This document shows positions 8,402-15,205 of a stretch of DNA of 36,716 nt, piece by piece; the first letter of the stretch is position 1, and each line of letters opens with the position of its first letter. Both the position numbers and the translations under genes were made by a program. The notes under the pieces are model-generated. The model saw only the letters and a list, made by a program, of their open reading frames with translations, had not been told where the DNA came from and did no database searches. This stretch comes from Methylobacterium ajmalii (GTDB lineage Bacteria > Pseudomonadota > Alphaproteobacteria > Rhizobiales > Beijerinckiaceae), in the NCBI RefSeq assembly GCF_016613415.1, contig NZ_JACWCT010000040.1:1-36716 (forward strand). Direction: 5' to 3'.

Positions 8402-9460
8402 TCAAGCCTGGCTGCGCGCCAGCTCCCAGCCCCGCTCGGCGAGCGCGATGCCGAGCGCGCCCTTCTGGCTCGCCTCGTCGCTCGACGCGTTGCCGGCCTT
8501 CGAGCGGGCCAGCACGCCCTCCAGGATCACCGCCAGGCGAAACAGCGCGAAGGCGACGTGGAACGGGGTGATGCCGTCCTTGCGCCCGGTCCGCTCGCAG
8601 TAGCGGCGCACGTACTCGTCCTGGGTCGGGATGCCCAGCGCCGGCAGGTCGCGCCCGAGCATGCCCCGGTAGGCGGTCGGGTCGGTGTTGTAGGCGATGC
8701 AGTTGTAGCCGAGGTCGGCGAGCGGGTGGCCGAGCGTCGCCAGCTCCCAGTCGATGATGCCGATCACCCGCGGCTCGGTCTTGTGGAAGATCATGTTGTC
8801 GAGCCGGAAGTCGCCATGGACGATCCGGGTCTCGTCGCTGTCGGCCGGGATGTGGGCCGGCAGCCACTCGGCGAGGCGGTCGATCGCGGCGTTCTCGCGG
8901 GTCTTCGAGGCGGTCCACTGCTTCGACCAGCGCTCGACCTGGCGCTGGAAGTAGTTGCCGGCGCGCCCGAAATCGGAAAGCCCGATCGCCGCCGGATCGA
9001 CGAGGTGGAGCCGCGCCAGCGCCTCGTTCATCCCGTGATAGATTCCGGCCCGCTCCTCGCGCGGCAATTCGGGCAGCATCGGGTCCCAGAACACCCGGCC
9101 GTGCAGCCGCTCCATCAGGTAGAACGGCGTGCCGATGACGGACGGGTCGGCGCAGAAGGCGACCGCCTGCGGCACCGGCACGTCGGTGCGCGACAGGGCC
9201 TGCAGCACCCGGAACTCCCGGTCGACCGCGTGGGCCGAGGGCAGGAGCTTGCCCGGCGGCTGCTTCCTCAGCACGTACTCGCCGGCCTCGGCCATCACCA
9301 GGAAGGTCGGGTTCGACTGCCCGCCGCGCATCTGCCGCAACTCGTGCAGGGCGCCCAGCCCCTGCTCCCGCAGGAAGGCCTCCAGGGCCTCGGTCGGGAA
9401 GCGGTGCGCCTCGCGCACCGGAATGGTCTCGGGCAGGTCCGACGGGGATGGGGCAGTCAT
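8402..9460 (-). CDS. Phosphotransferase family protein (APH/ACAD10-like kinase)
   Basis: A 352-residue protein with the aminoglycoside-phosphotransferase/choline-kinase fold. Visible motifs: RGGQSNPTF glycine-rich loop (about 45-53), the VLRKQP lysine (about 63-68), the Brenner-type catalytic loop HGDFRLDN with Asp217 and Asn222, and the metal-binding IIDWE with Asp237. The overall pattern (GGQSNPTF, VDREFRVLQAL, GYNCIAY) is that of the group related to the kinase domain of human ACAD10/11, which handles 4-hydroxy fatty acids; it is not a resistance enzyme. No acyl-CoA dehydrogenase gene is adjacent. The start ATG at 9458-9460 gives a normal family N-terminus; the open frame extends far upstream only by chance. 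Confidence 0.9.
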   Translation of the reverse strand: MTAPSPSDLPETIPVREAHRFPTEALEAFLREQGLGALHELRQMRGGQSNPTFLVMAEAGEYVLRKQPPGKLLPSAHAVDREFRVLQALSRTDVPVPQAVAFCADPSVIGTPFYLMERLHGRVFWDPMLPELPREERAGIYHGMNEALARLHLVDPAAIGLSDFGRAGNYFQRQVERWSKQWTASKTRENAAIDRLAEWLPAHIPADSDETRIVHGDFRLDNMIFHKTEPRVIGIIDWELATLGHPLADLGYNCIAYNTDPTAYRGMLGRDLPALGIPTQDEYVRRYCERTGRKDGITPFHVAFALFRLAVILEGVLARSKAGNASSDEASQKGALGIALAERGWELARSQA

Positions 9461-9634
9461 GCGACCTTCGCGGCCTCTCGCGTGCGTTTCCGGGGCCGGA
9501 CCTTGCCCCACCGGCGCGGCGGGGTCATTCCTGCACCGCAGCAATTCGGCGAAGCGGCGGTGTAGCCCACTGATTTCGCCGCATTTTCCGGCAATCGGGT
9601 GGGCAAGCGCACCGCCCGCGACTAGAGTTCCCGC

Positions 9635-10228
9635 ATGATTCGCGCATTCCTCCTGGCCGCCGCCGGCCTGTCCCTCCTCGTCCTGCCCGCCGCGGCCAAG
9701 CCGAAGCCCAAGGCCGAGGCCGCCCCCGCCAGCCTTCAGGCGAGCCCGATCGGCACCTTCGGCGACTGGAACGTCTTCGCCGCCGGCGAGGGCAAGGCGC
9801 GCCTCTGCTACGCCATCAGCCAGCCGCAGGTGCGGCTGCCCAAGAGCCTCAAGCGCGATCCGGCCTATCTCTTCGTCACCGTCCGCAAGGGCGAGAAGGT
9901 CAACAACGAGGTCGCGGTGATGCTGGGCTTCGCGCCCAAGCCCGGCAGCGCCCAGGCCACCACGGCGGCGGCCAACGGCGCCGTGCCGAGCCCGAGCGCC
10001 GCCGATCCCAGCCTGACGATCGGCGCGGCCCGCTACGCGCTGGTGGTGAAGGGCAGCAACGCCTGGGTCCAGAACCCCGCCGACGAGAGCAAGGTCGTCT
10101 CCGAGATGGGCCGGGGCAAGAAGGTCGTCGTCAAGGCGGTCTCGCAGCGCGGAAACGCTTCGATCGACGAATACGCCCTCGACGGCTTCGGCGAGGCGAT
10201 GAAGCGCACCCGCGAGGAGTGCAAGTAA
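9635..10228 (+). CDS. IalB-family (invasion associated locus B) periplasmic protein
   Basis: A 197-residue protein with a clear signal peptide (hydrophobic 5-17, cleavage probably after LPAAA near 21) and a Lys/Pro-rich spacer, then the IalB-family pattern FGDWNVFA...CYAISQPQV at about 42-65. Two cysteines remain after cleavage, Cys58 and Cys196 near the C-terminus, and they could form a disulfide. IalB proteins were named in Bartonella for a role in erythrocyte invasion; most alphaproteobacteria carry several paralogues of unknown role, so pathogenicity is not implied. The gene stands alone, and repeat sequences start 13 bp after its stop. Confidence 0.85.
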   Translation: MIRAFLLAAAGLSLLVLPAAAKPKPKAEAAPASLQASPIGTFGDWNVFAAGEGKARLCYAISQPQVRLPKSLKRDPAYLFVTVRKGEKVNNEVAVMLGFAPKPGSAQATTAAANGAVPSPSAADPSLTIGAARYALVVKGSNAWVQNPADESKVVSEMGRGKKVVVKAVSQRGNASIDEYALDGFGEAMKRTREECK

Positions 10229-10241
10229 TCCCACAAGTAAT

Positions 10242-10269
10242 ACCAACGGTCGTTTGAGGCCCCGTTGGT
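10242..10269. repeat. Short intergenic inverted repeat (ACCAACGG/CCGTTGGT)
   Basis: Perfect 8-bp arms ACCAACGG (10242-10249) and CCGTTGGT (10262-10269) with a 12-nt spacer lie just after the IalB-family gene. The left end, ATACCAAC, recurs inverted as GTTGGTAT at 10590-10597, so the two bracket the whole repeat cluster between them. Confidence 0.7.
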
Positions 10270-10302
10270 TCTGTTCACGGGATGGGACGGCCGAGAGGGT
10301 GA

Positions 10303-10327
10303 CCCCTCCCCCTCTGTGGGGGAGGGT
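10303..10327. repeat. GC-rich hairpin CCCTCCCCC-TCTGT-GGGGGAGGG
   Basis: A 9-bp perfect stem (10304-10312 with 10318-10326) and a 5-nt loop. It could end transcription of the IalB-family gene, but no T-run follows on either strand. It resembles a dispersed palindrome common between genes in this bacterial order (from memory). Confidence 0.6.
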
Positions 10328-10407
10328 GTTCCGCTAGGTCAACAGTCTAATGCGTCGGCGTCCCAGCGCCTGTTTGACCGATCGACATATTCTGGACCGC
10401 CAGCAAC

Positions 10408-10526
10408 TTCATCCTGAGGTGTTGGTCGATCAACGATCGACTAACCCCTAAGGAGGGCTCCAGAAGTCTCCGAGATCACCGGATCCCTCCTTCGAGGCTC
10501 ACTGCGTTCACACCTCAGGATGAGGT
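10408..10526. repeat. Cloverleaf-like dispersed palindromic repeat, copy A
   Basis: The outer arms CATCCTGAGGTG (10410-10421) and CACCTCAGGATG (10511-10522) are perfect. Inside are a side hairpin (TTGGTCGAT/ATCGACTAA, 10422-10444), a central stem (AAGGAGGGCTCC near 10450-10461 against GGATCCCTCCTT near 10481-10492) and a second side hairpin. The same architecture with much shared sequence is seen at 30478-30608. It is non-coding. The rest of 10229-10850 outside the listed repeats shows no gene. Confidence 0.85.
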
Positions 10527-10659
10527 GGAGGGTACGATAGAAAATCCCCTCGCGATTGCGTCGTTACAAGTCAAACAGGCTTTCAGGCTGTTGGTATGTG
10601 ACGTCCCGAGTCATCCATCCCAGGAAGCGGGCCGGCGAGGCCCGTCCGGACGAGCGCCT

Positions 10660-10854
10660 TAGAGCGCTTCACGATCGCGAAGCTCTCTAGATTTTTGATT
10701 TTGCCGCATTTTCTTCAACGAGCCGGTATCCACCGCGTCGGAAAATGCTCTAGAGCGCTTCACGATCGCGATGCAATCGCGAAGCTCTCTAAGTCTTTGC
10801 TTTGTCGCATTTTCTGCGACGAACCGGTTTCCACTTCGTCGGAAAATGCTCTAG
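10660..10854. repeat. Tandem pair of a roughly 100-bp dispersed repeat; right end overlaps ddl stop
   Basis: Two copies (10660-10753 and 10751-10854) share the ends TAGAGCG...GCTCTAG and the inner blocks GCGCTTCACGATCGCGA, GCATTTTCT.CGACGA.CCGGT and TCCAC..CGTCGGAAAATGC. Copy 2 carries an extra 11-nt piece that extends the GATCGCGA palindrome. The terminal CTAG of copy 2 covers 10851-10854, and its CTA is the reverse complement of the ddl stop codon TAG. Related diverged copies lie at 14446-14548 and 30391-30445. Confidence 0.85.
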
Positions 10855-11966
10855 TCGGCGAGTTCCCGCTTCAGCCCGCGTCGCGTCCGGTGGCGTTCCA
10901 GCGCCAGGTCGATCAGGCGTGTCAGCAGCTCCGGATAGGGGATGCCGGAAGCCTCCATCATCTTCGGGTACATGCTGATCGAGGTGAAGCCCGGCAGGGT
11001 GTTGACCTCGTTGAGGTAGAACTCGCCGCTCTGGCGGTCGAGGAAGAAGTCGATCCGGGCCATGCCGCTGCATTCGAGGGCCTCGAAGGCCAGCAATGCC
11101 AGCGCGCGGACCCGCTCCATCTGCTCCGGGCCGATCCTGGCCGGCAGGTCGACGCTGGCGCCCTCGGGGTCGAGGTACTTGGCGGCGTAGGAGTAGAAGT
11201 CGTGGTGGGCCTGCGGGTTCAGCTCGCTGGCGACGCTGACGAAGGGTGGGGCGCCGTCGAGCACCGCCACCTCGACCTCGCGGGCGTCGATGCCCTGCTC
11301 GACCAGGACCTTGACGTCGTACCGGAACGCGTCGGCGAGCGCCGCCGGCAGGTCGGCCCAGGCCTTCACCTTATGGATGCCGACGCTGGAGCCCATGTTG
11401 CAAGGCTTGACGAAGACCGGGAGCGTCATGGCGCGCGCGATGTCGTCGAGGGAGACCACCCCGCGCTCGTAGGCGCTGCGGGTGAAGGCCCGGTAGGGGG
11501 CGATCGGGATGCCGGCGAGGCCGGCCAGCCGCTTGGTGACGTCCTTGTCCATGCCGACCGCCGAGGCCAGCACGCCCGAGCCGACATAGGCCGTCTCGGT
11601 CAGCTCGAGCAGGCCCTGGAGCGTGCCGTCCTCGCAGAGCGGCCCGTGCAGGACCGGGAACACCACGTCGATCTCCGCGCGCTCCGGCGCGCCCGCGAGG
11701 CTCGCCACGGCGGCGCGCCCATCCGCGGCGGCGGCGAGGCGCACCTCGGGGCTCTCCGGCGGGATCGCCAGGGATTCGTCGCCGGTCTGGGTGATCCGGC
11801 GCAGGTCGTGACGCTGCCAGCGCCCGGCCTTGTCGATGCTGACCGGGATGACCTCGAACCGGTCCCGGTCGAGGTGGCGGATCACGGAGGCCGCCGAGCG
11901 AAGCGAGACCTCGTGCTCGCCGGATCGGCCGCCGTACAGGACGGCGACTCGGGTCTTCTCGGTCAT
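10851..11966 (-). CDS. ddl: D-alanine--D-alanine ligase
   Basis: A 371-residue ATP-grasp ligase that joins two D-alanines for peptidoglycan precursors in the cytoplasm. Diagnostic segments: VAVLYGGRSGEHEVSL at the N-terminus, VFPVLHGPLCEDGTLQG (first D-Ala site), MDKDVTKRL, PVFVKPCNMGSSVGIHKV (ATP-binding lysine and the serine loop), EQGIDAREVEVAVL, and the metal site ARIDFFLD...YLNEVNTLPGFTSISMYPKM. Everything needed for activity is present, and the YSYAAKYLD segment fits Ddl rather than a vancomycin-type ligase. I chose ATG at 11964-11966; the only upstream start is a TTG 8 codons earlier. The stop codon TAG is shared with the end of a dispersed repeat. The gene stands alone, not in a cell-wall cluster. 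Confidence 0.97.
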   Translation of the reverse strand: MTEKTRVAVLYGGRSGEHEVSLRSAASVIRHLDRDRFEVIPVSIDKAGRWQRHDLRRITQTGDESLAIPPESPEVRLAAAADGRAAVASLAGAPERAEIDVVFPVLHGPLCEDGTLQGLLELTETAYVGSGVLASAVGMDKDVTKRLAGLAGIPIAPYRAFTRSAYERGVVSLDDIARAMTLPVFVKPCNMGSSVGIHKVKAWADLPAALADAFRYDVKVLVEQGIDAREVEVAVLDGAPPFVSVASELNPQAHHDFYSYAAKYLDPEGASVDLPARIGPEQMERVRALALLAFEALECSGMARIDFFLDRQSGEFYLNEVNTLPGFTSISMYPKMMEASGIPYPELLTRLIDLALERHRTRRGLKRELAD

Positions 11967-12031
11967 GCGCACACCCTCGGTCACCTGCAACCACGCCTGC
12001 CCGCCGCGGGAGATCGCGGACGGGGGCCTGA

Positions 12032-12952
12032 TTATCGCTCCGGGAAGATTTCAGAAACCCTACGCGCCGCCGCCCCGTCCGCCGGCCCGAGCGCCTCGCG
12101 CATCAGGGCGAGGAAGTTCTCCGTCACGGCGCCGGCCGGGCCCCGGTGGAGGGCGCAGACGTCGGCGGTCGGAGCGGGCCCGAGGAGCGGCCGGTAGGCG
12201 ATGTCGGGCCGCGTCGCCGCGCAGGCCGATTCGGGCACCAGGGCGACGCCGAGGCCCGCCGCCACCAGGTTCACGAGCGAGGCCGATTCGACCACCTGCT
12301 GCACCGGGCGCGGCGCGAAGCCCGCCTCCCGGCAGGCCTCCCACAGGTCGGTGGCGAAGCGCGAGTCGCGCAAGGAGACGAAGGGCTCGTCGCGCAGGTC
12401 GGCCAGCGCGATCGCGGCGCGGGCCGCGAGGCGGTGCCCCGCCGGCAGGGCGACGCCGACCGCCTCGGGCCAGGCCCGCACCACCTTCAGGGACGGATCC
12501 TCCGGCGGCCGGCGCAGGAAGCCGAGATCGATGCGCTGCGCGTGGAGCGCCGCCGGCTGCTCGCCGGGCGGCATCTCGTGCAGGCGCACCAGCACGCCGG
12601 GATACCGCTCGCCGAAGAGCCGGATCAGCCGCCCGAGCGGGCCGGCCAGGATCGAGCCGGTGAGCCCGATATCGAGGGTGCCGGTGCGCCCGGCCCCGAC
12701 GGCGCGGGCCTCGGCGCAGGCCTCCTCGACCTCGCCCAGGATGCCGCGCGCCCGGGCCAGGAAGGCGGTGCCCGCGGGGGTGAGGGCGACGCTACGGCTG
12801 GTGCGCCACAGGAGCGGCGTGCCGAGCTCGGCTTCGAGGTCGCGGATCTGCTGGCTGAGCGGCGGCTGCGACACGCCGAGCCGCTCCGCCGCGGCGGTGA
12901 AGCTCAGGGACTCGGCGACCGCCACGAAGTAGCGCAGGTGCCGCAGCTCCAC
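12032..12952 (-). CDS. LysR-family transcriptional regulator
   Basis: A 306-residue LysR-type regulator. The winged HTH is at the N-terminus (ELRHLRYFVAVAESLSF, then AAERLGVSQPPLSQQIRDLEAELGTPLL), followed by the linker helix and a periplasmic-binding-like effector domain from about residue 90 (GTLDIGLTGSIL). I chose GTG at 12950-12952: a GGAG sits about 8 nt upstream and the HTH starts at residue 3, as is usual. It is transcribed away from the amidohydrolase gene across a 208-bp gap, the classic layout for a LysR protein controlling its neighbour. An imperfect dyad (ATACGC...GCGATAT near 13034-13050) is the best operator candidate I can see there, but it is weak. Confidence 0.93.
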   Translation of the reverse strand: MELRHLRYFVAVAESLSFTAAAERLGVSQPPLSQQIRDLEAELGTPLLWRTSRSVALTPAGTAFLARARGILGEVEEACAEARAVGAGRTGTLDIGLTGSILAGPLGRLIRLFGERYPGVLVRLHEMPPGEQPAALHAQRIDLGFLRRPPEDPSLKVVRAWPEAVGVALPAGHRLAARAAIALADLRDEPFVSLRDSRFATDLWEACREAGFAPRPVQQVVESASLVNLVAAGLGVALVPESACAATRPDIAYRPLLGPAPTADVCALHRGPAGAVTENFLALMREALGPADGAAARRVSEIFPER

Positions 12953-13160
12953 GGCGACCGCTCCGGCAGCAAGGGGGAGGATGCTTCGGCGGACGGCCCG
13001 GCGGCCGATCGAGACGCGAAACGACTGGATCATACGCAACGCGATATTGGATGTCCAGCACGGGCGGGGGCAGGGGTTGGCGGCGCGGCCCCGCCGGAGC
13101 GCGAGGCTGGACAGGCCCGCGGACCGGCCATACCCGGGGCCTCGATCGGAGCCCACCGCC

Positions 13161-14447
13161 ATGCAGCACGACCGGCCGCCCGCCGCCTCCGAGAGCCCCG
13201 GAACCTCCGAGACCTGCGGCGGCGCCGTGATGGCCCGCCTCGCCGAGCTGGCGCGCTTCAGCGCCGATCCCGACGGGCTCACCCGCCTCTACCTCACCCC
13301 CGCCCACGCGGCGGCGGCCCGGCAGGTCGCCGCCTGGATGGAGGAGGCGGGCATGAGCGTCCGGCTCGATGCCGCCGCCACGGTGGTCGGGCGCTACGAG
13401 GCCGACACGCCCGGCGCCCCGACGCTCCTCGTCGGCTCGCACATCGACACCGTGCGCGATGCCGGCCACTACGACGGCAACCTCGGGGTGGTGGTCGGCA
13501 TCGCCGCCGCGCGGGCGCTGCACGAGGCGGGCGAGCGCCTGCCCTTCGCGGTCGAGGTGCTGGCCTTCGGCGACGAGGAGGGCGTGCGCTTCCCCGTGAC
13601 CCTCACGGGCTCGCGGGCGCTCGCCGGCCTCGTCCGGCCCGACTTCCTCGACGCCCGCGACGGCGACGGCATCACCCTGGCGCAGGCCCTGCGCGACTTC
13701 GGCGGCGATCCCGACGCGCTGTCGGCGCTCGCCCGCGACCCGGCCTCGGTGCTGGGCTACCTCGAGGTCCATATCGAGCAGGGGCCGGTCCTCGAGGCGG
13801 CGGACCTGCCGGTCGGAATCGTCACGGCGATCTCGGGCGCGAGCCGCCTCGTCGTCACGGTCGAGGGCCGGGCGGGCCATGCCGGCACCGTGCCGATGCC
13901 CCTGCGCCGCGACGCGCTCGCGGCGGCGGCCGAGATGGTGCTGGCGGTCGAGGCCGAGGCGCAGGCCACCCCGGACCTCGTCGCCACGGTCGGCCGGATC
14001 GAGGTGCCGCGGGGCGCCGTCAACGTCATCCCGGCCATGACCCGGTTCAGCCTCGACCTGCGCAGCCCGAGCGACGCCGTGCGGCATGCCGCGCTGGCGC
14101 GGCTCGGCGCCGCCTTCGCGGCGATCTCCGAGCGCCGCGGCGTCGCGGTCACGACGGAATCGAGCTACGACGAGCCCGCCGCCGCCTGCGCGCCGGCCTT
14201 CCGGGACGCGCTCGCCGAGGGCATCGCCCGGCTCGGCCTGCAGCCCCTGAGCCTGCCGAGCGGCGCCGGCCACGACGGGCTGGCGCTGGCGGGCCTGTGC
14301 CCGATCGGCATGGTGTTCGTGCGCTGCGCCGGCGGGCTCAGCCACTCGCCCGCCGAATCGGTCGCCGAGGCCGACGTCGACACGGCGGTGCGCCTGCTCG
14401 TCGACGTGCTGCGCCACCTGCGGCCGGAGGCCCTGGCCCGGTCCTGA
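13161..14447 (+). CDS. M20 family amidohydrolase (N-carbamoyl-amino acid / allantoate type)
   Basis: A 428-residue enzyme of the HyuC/AllC branch of M20, which removes the carbamoyl group from N-carbamoyl-L-amino acids, ureidopropionate or allantoate. Metal motifs: GSHIDTV with His94, HYDGNLG with Asp105, AFGDEEGVRF with Glu139 and Glu140, and VHIEQGPVLE, the branch signature. The dimerisation domain carries GRAGHAGTVPM and R.D.......M, and the C-terminal SGAGHD and SHSPAE supply the last ligands. Which carbamoyl substrate is used cannot be read directly. GGAG lies about 9 nt before the ATG. It is divergent from the LysR gene and followed by a DUF3830 gene 166 bp later. Its stop codon overlaps the end of a diverged dispersed repeat. 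Confidence 0.92.
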   Translation: MQHDRPPAASESPGTSETCGGAVMARLAELARFSADPDGLTRLYLTPAHAAAARQVAAWMEEAGMSVRLDAAATVVGRYEADTPGAPTLLVGSHIDTVRDAGHYDGNLGVVVGIAAARALHEAGERLPFAVEVLAFGDEEGVRFPVTLTGSRALAGLVRPDFLDARDGDGITLAQALRDFGGDPDALSALARDPASVLGYLEVHIEQGPVLEAADLPVGIVTAISGASRLVVTVEGRAGHAGTVPMPLRRDALAAAAEMVLAVEAEAQATPDLVATVGRIEVPRGAVNVIPAMTRFSLDLRSPSDAVRHAALARLGAAFAAISERRGVAVTTESSYDEPAAACAPAFRDALAEGIARLGLQPLSLPSGAGHDGLALAGLCPIGMVFVRCAGGLSHSPAESVAEADVDTAVRLLVDVLRHLRPEALARS

Positions 14448-14548
14448 GCGGACTTGCGTCGGCAGGCCAGCGCTTCGCCCATTCGGGTTCTCTTGCTGCC
14501 GCAGATCTTCGGCGCCGAACCGGTAACCACTTCGGCGAGATCCGCTTA
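14446..14548. repeat. Diverged copy of the roughly 100-bp dispersed repeat at a gene 3' end
   Basis: The block begins GAGCGGA, overlapping the TGA stop of the amidohydrolase gene, and ends TCCGCTTA. It shares GCCGCAGATCTTC.GCG.CGAACCGGTAACCACTTCGGCG with the right half of the repeats at 10660-10854 (GTCGCATTTTCTGCGACGAACCGG and so on). The left half has drifted more. It fills most of the gap before the DUF3830 gene. Confidence 0.6.
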
Positions 14549-14613
14549 GCTTAGCGGGTCCCGGCCCCCGAACGCCCCCGTCCCCCTCTCCCCACCACAT
14601 CAGGAGATCCCCC

Positions 14614-15027
14614 GTGAAGGAACTGAAGATCAAGGCCGGCCCGTTCGACCTCGTCGGCCGTCTCGAGCTCGAGAAGGCGCCCCAGACCTGCGCCGCCTTC
14701 CTCAAGGCGCTGCCGTTCGTGAGCGAGGTCATCCACGTCCGCTGGAGCGGCGAGGGTGTGTGGATGCCCCTCGGCGACCTCGATTTCGGCGTCGGCTACG
14801 AGAACCACACCAGCTACCCGGCGCCCGGCCAGATGATCCTCTATCCCGGCGGCATCAGCGAGACCGAGATCCTGCTCGCCTACGGCGGCGTGCACTTCGC
14901 CAGCAAGGTCGGCCAGCTCGCCGGCAACCACTTCCTCACCATCACCACGGGCATCGAGCACGTCTACGACCTCGGCCGCATGACCCTGCTCAAGGGCGCC
15001 CAGCCGATCCGCTTCGAGGCGATGTGA
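14614..15027 (+). CDS. DUF3830 family protein (cyclophilin-like fold)
   Basis: A 137-residue protein matching the DUF3830 family as I know it: short, cyclophilin-like, with the pattern APQTCAAFLKALPF near the start, HVRWSGEGVWMPL in the middle and PGQMILYPGGISETEILLAYG later. The biochemical role is unknown; family members often sit beside amidohydrolase, racemase and transporter genes of amide or hydantoin catabolism, as here. The start is GTG with AGGAG at 14600-14604, about 9 nt upstream. There is no signal peptide or membrane segment. A strong stem-loop follows the stop by 6 bp. Confidence 0.88.
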   Translation: MKELKIKAGPFDLVGRLELEKAPQTCAAFLKALPFVSEVIHVRWSGEGVWMPLGDLDFGVGYENHTSYPAPGQMILYPGGISETEILLAYGGVHFASKVGQLAGNHFLTITTGIEHVYDLGRMTLLKGAQPIRFEAM

Positions 15028-15033
15028 CGCGCT

Positions 15034-15064
15034 CCCCTCCGGCCGCTTCGGCGGCCGGAGGGGG
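15034..15064 (+). terminator. Perfect 13-bp hairpin with TTCG loop after the DUF3830 gene
   Basis: CCCCTCCGGCCGC (15034-15046), loop TTCG, and GCGGCCGGAGGGG (15051-15064, allowing for a slip in the G-run). The extra-stable cUUCGg loop and the position 6 bp after a stop codon argue for a terminator or 3'-end stabiliser, but no T-run follows. Confidence 0.6.
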
Positions 15065-15205
15065 TGGGCCCGGCCTTCGCCGAACGGGCCGGCCGGGCAC
15101 CGGCAAGAAACCCTTGCGGCCGGCCCGCCCGCCCCGTACCCCTTCAGGCTTGCGGCCCGCCCGGGATGCCCGAAGGGGTGCCGGGCGGAGCGTGGGGCGC
15201 GAGAG

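Noticed and set aside
10303..10327. Intrinsic terminator for the IalB-family gene
   Set aside because: The hairpin is good but has no T-run on either strand, so I list it as a repeat only.
13034..13050. LysR-box operator between the LysR and amidohydrolase genes
   Set aside because: The dyad ATACGC/GCGATAT is imperfect and does not fit T-N11-A cleanly; it is mentioned only as a weak candidate.
12146..14554. 802-codon open frame on the plus strand across the LysR and amidohydrolase region
   Set aside because: It is antisense to the LysR gene and out of frame with the amidohydrolase; its product is a low-complexity Arg/Gly/Ala chain, the usual artefact of high GC.
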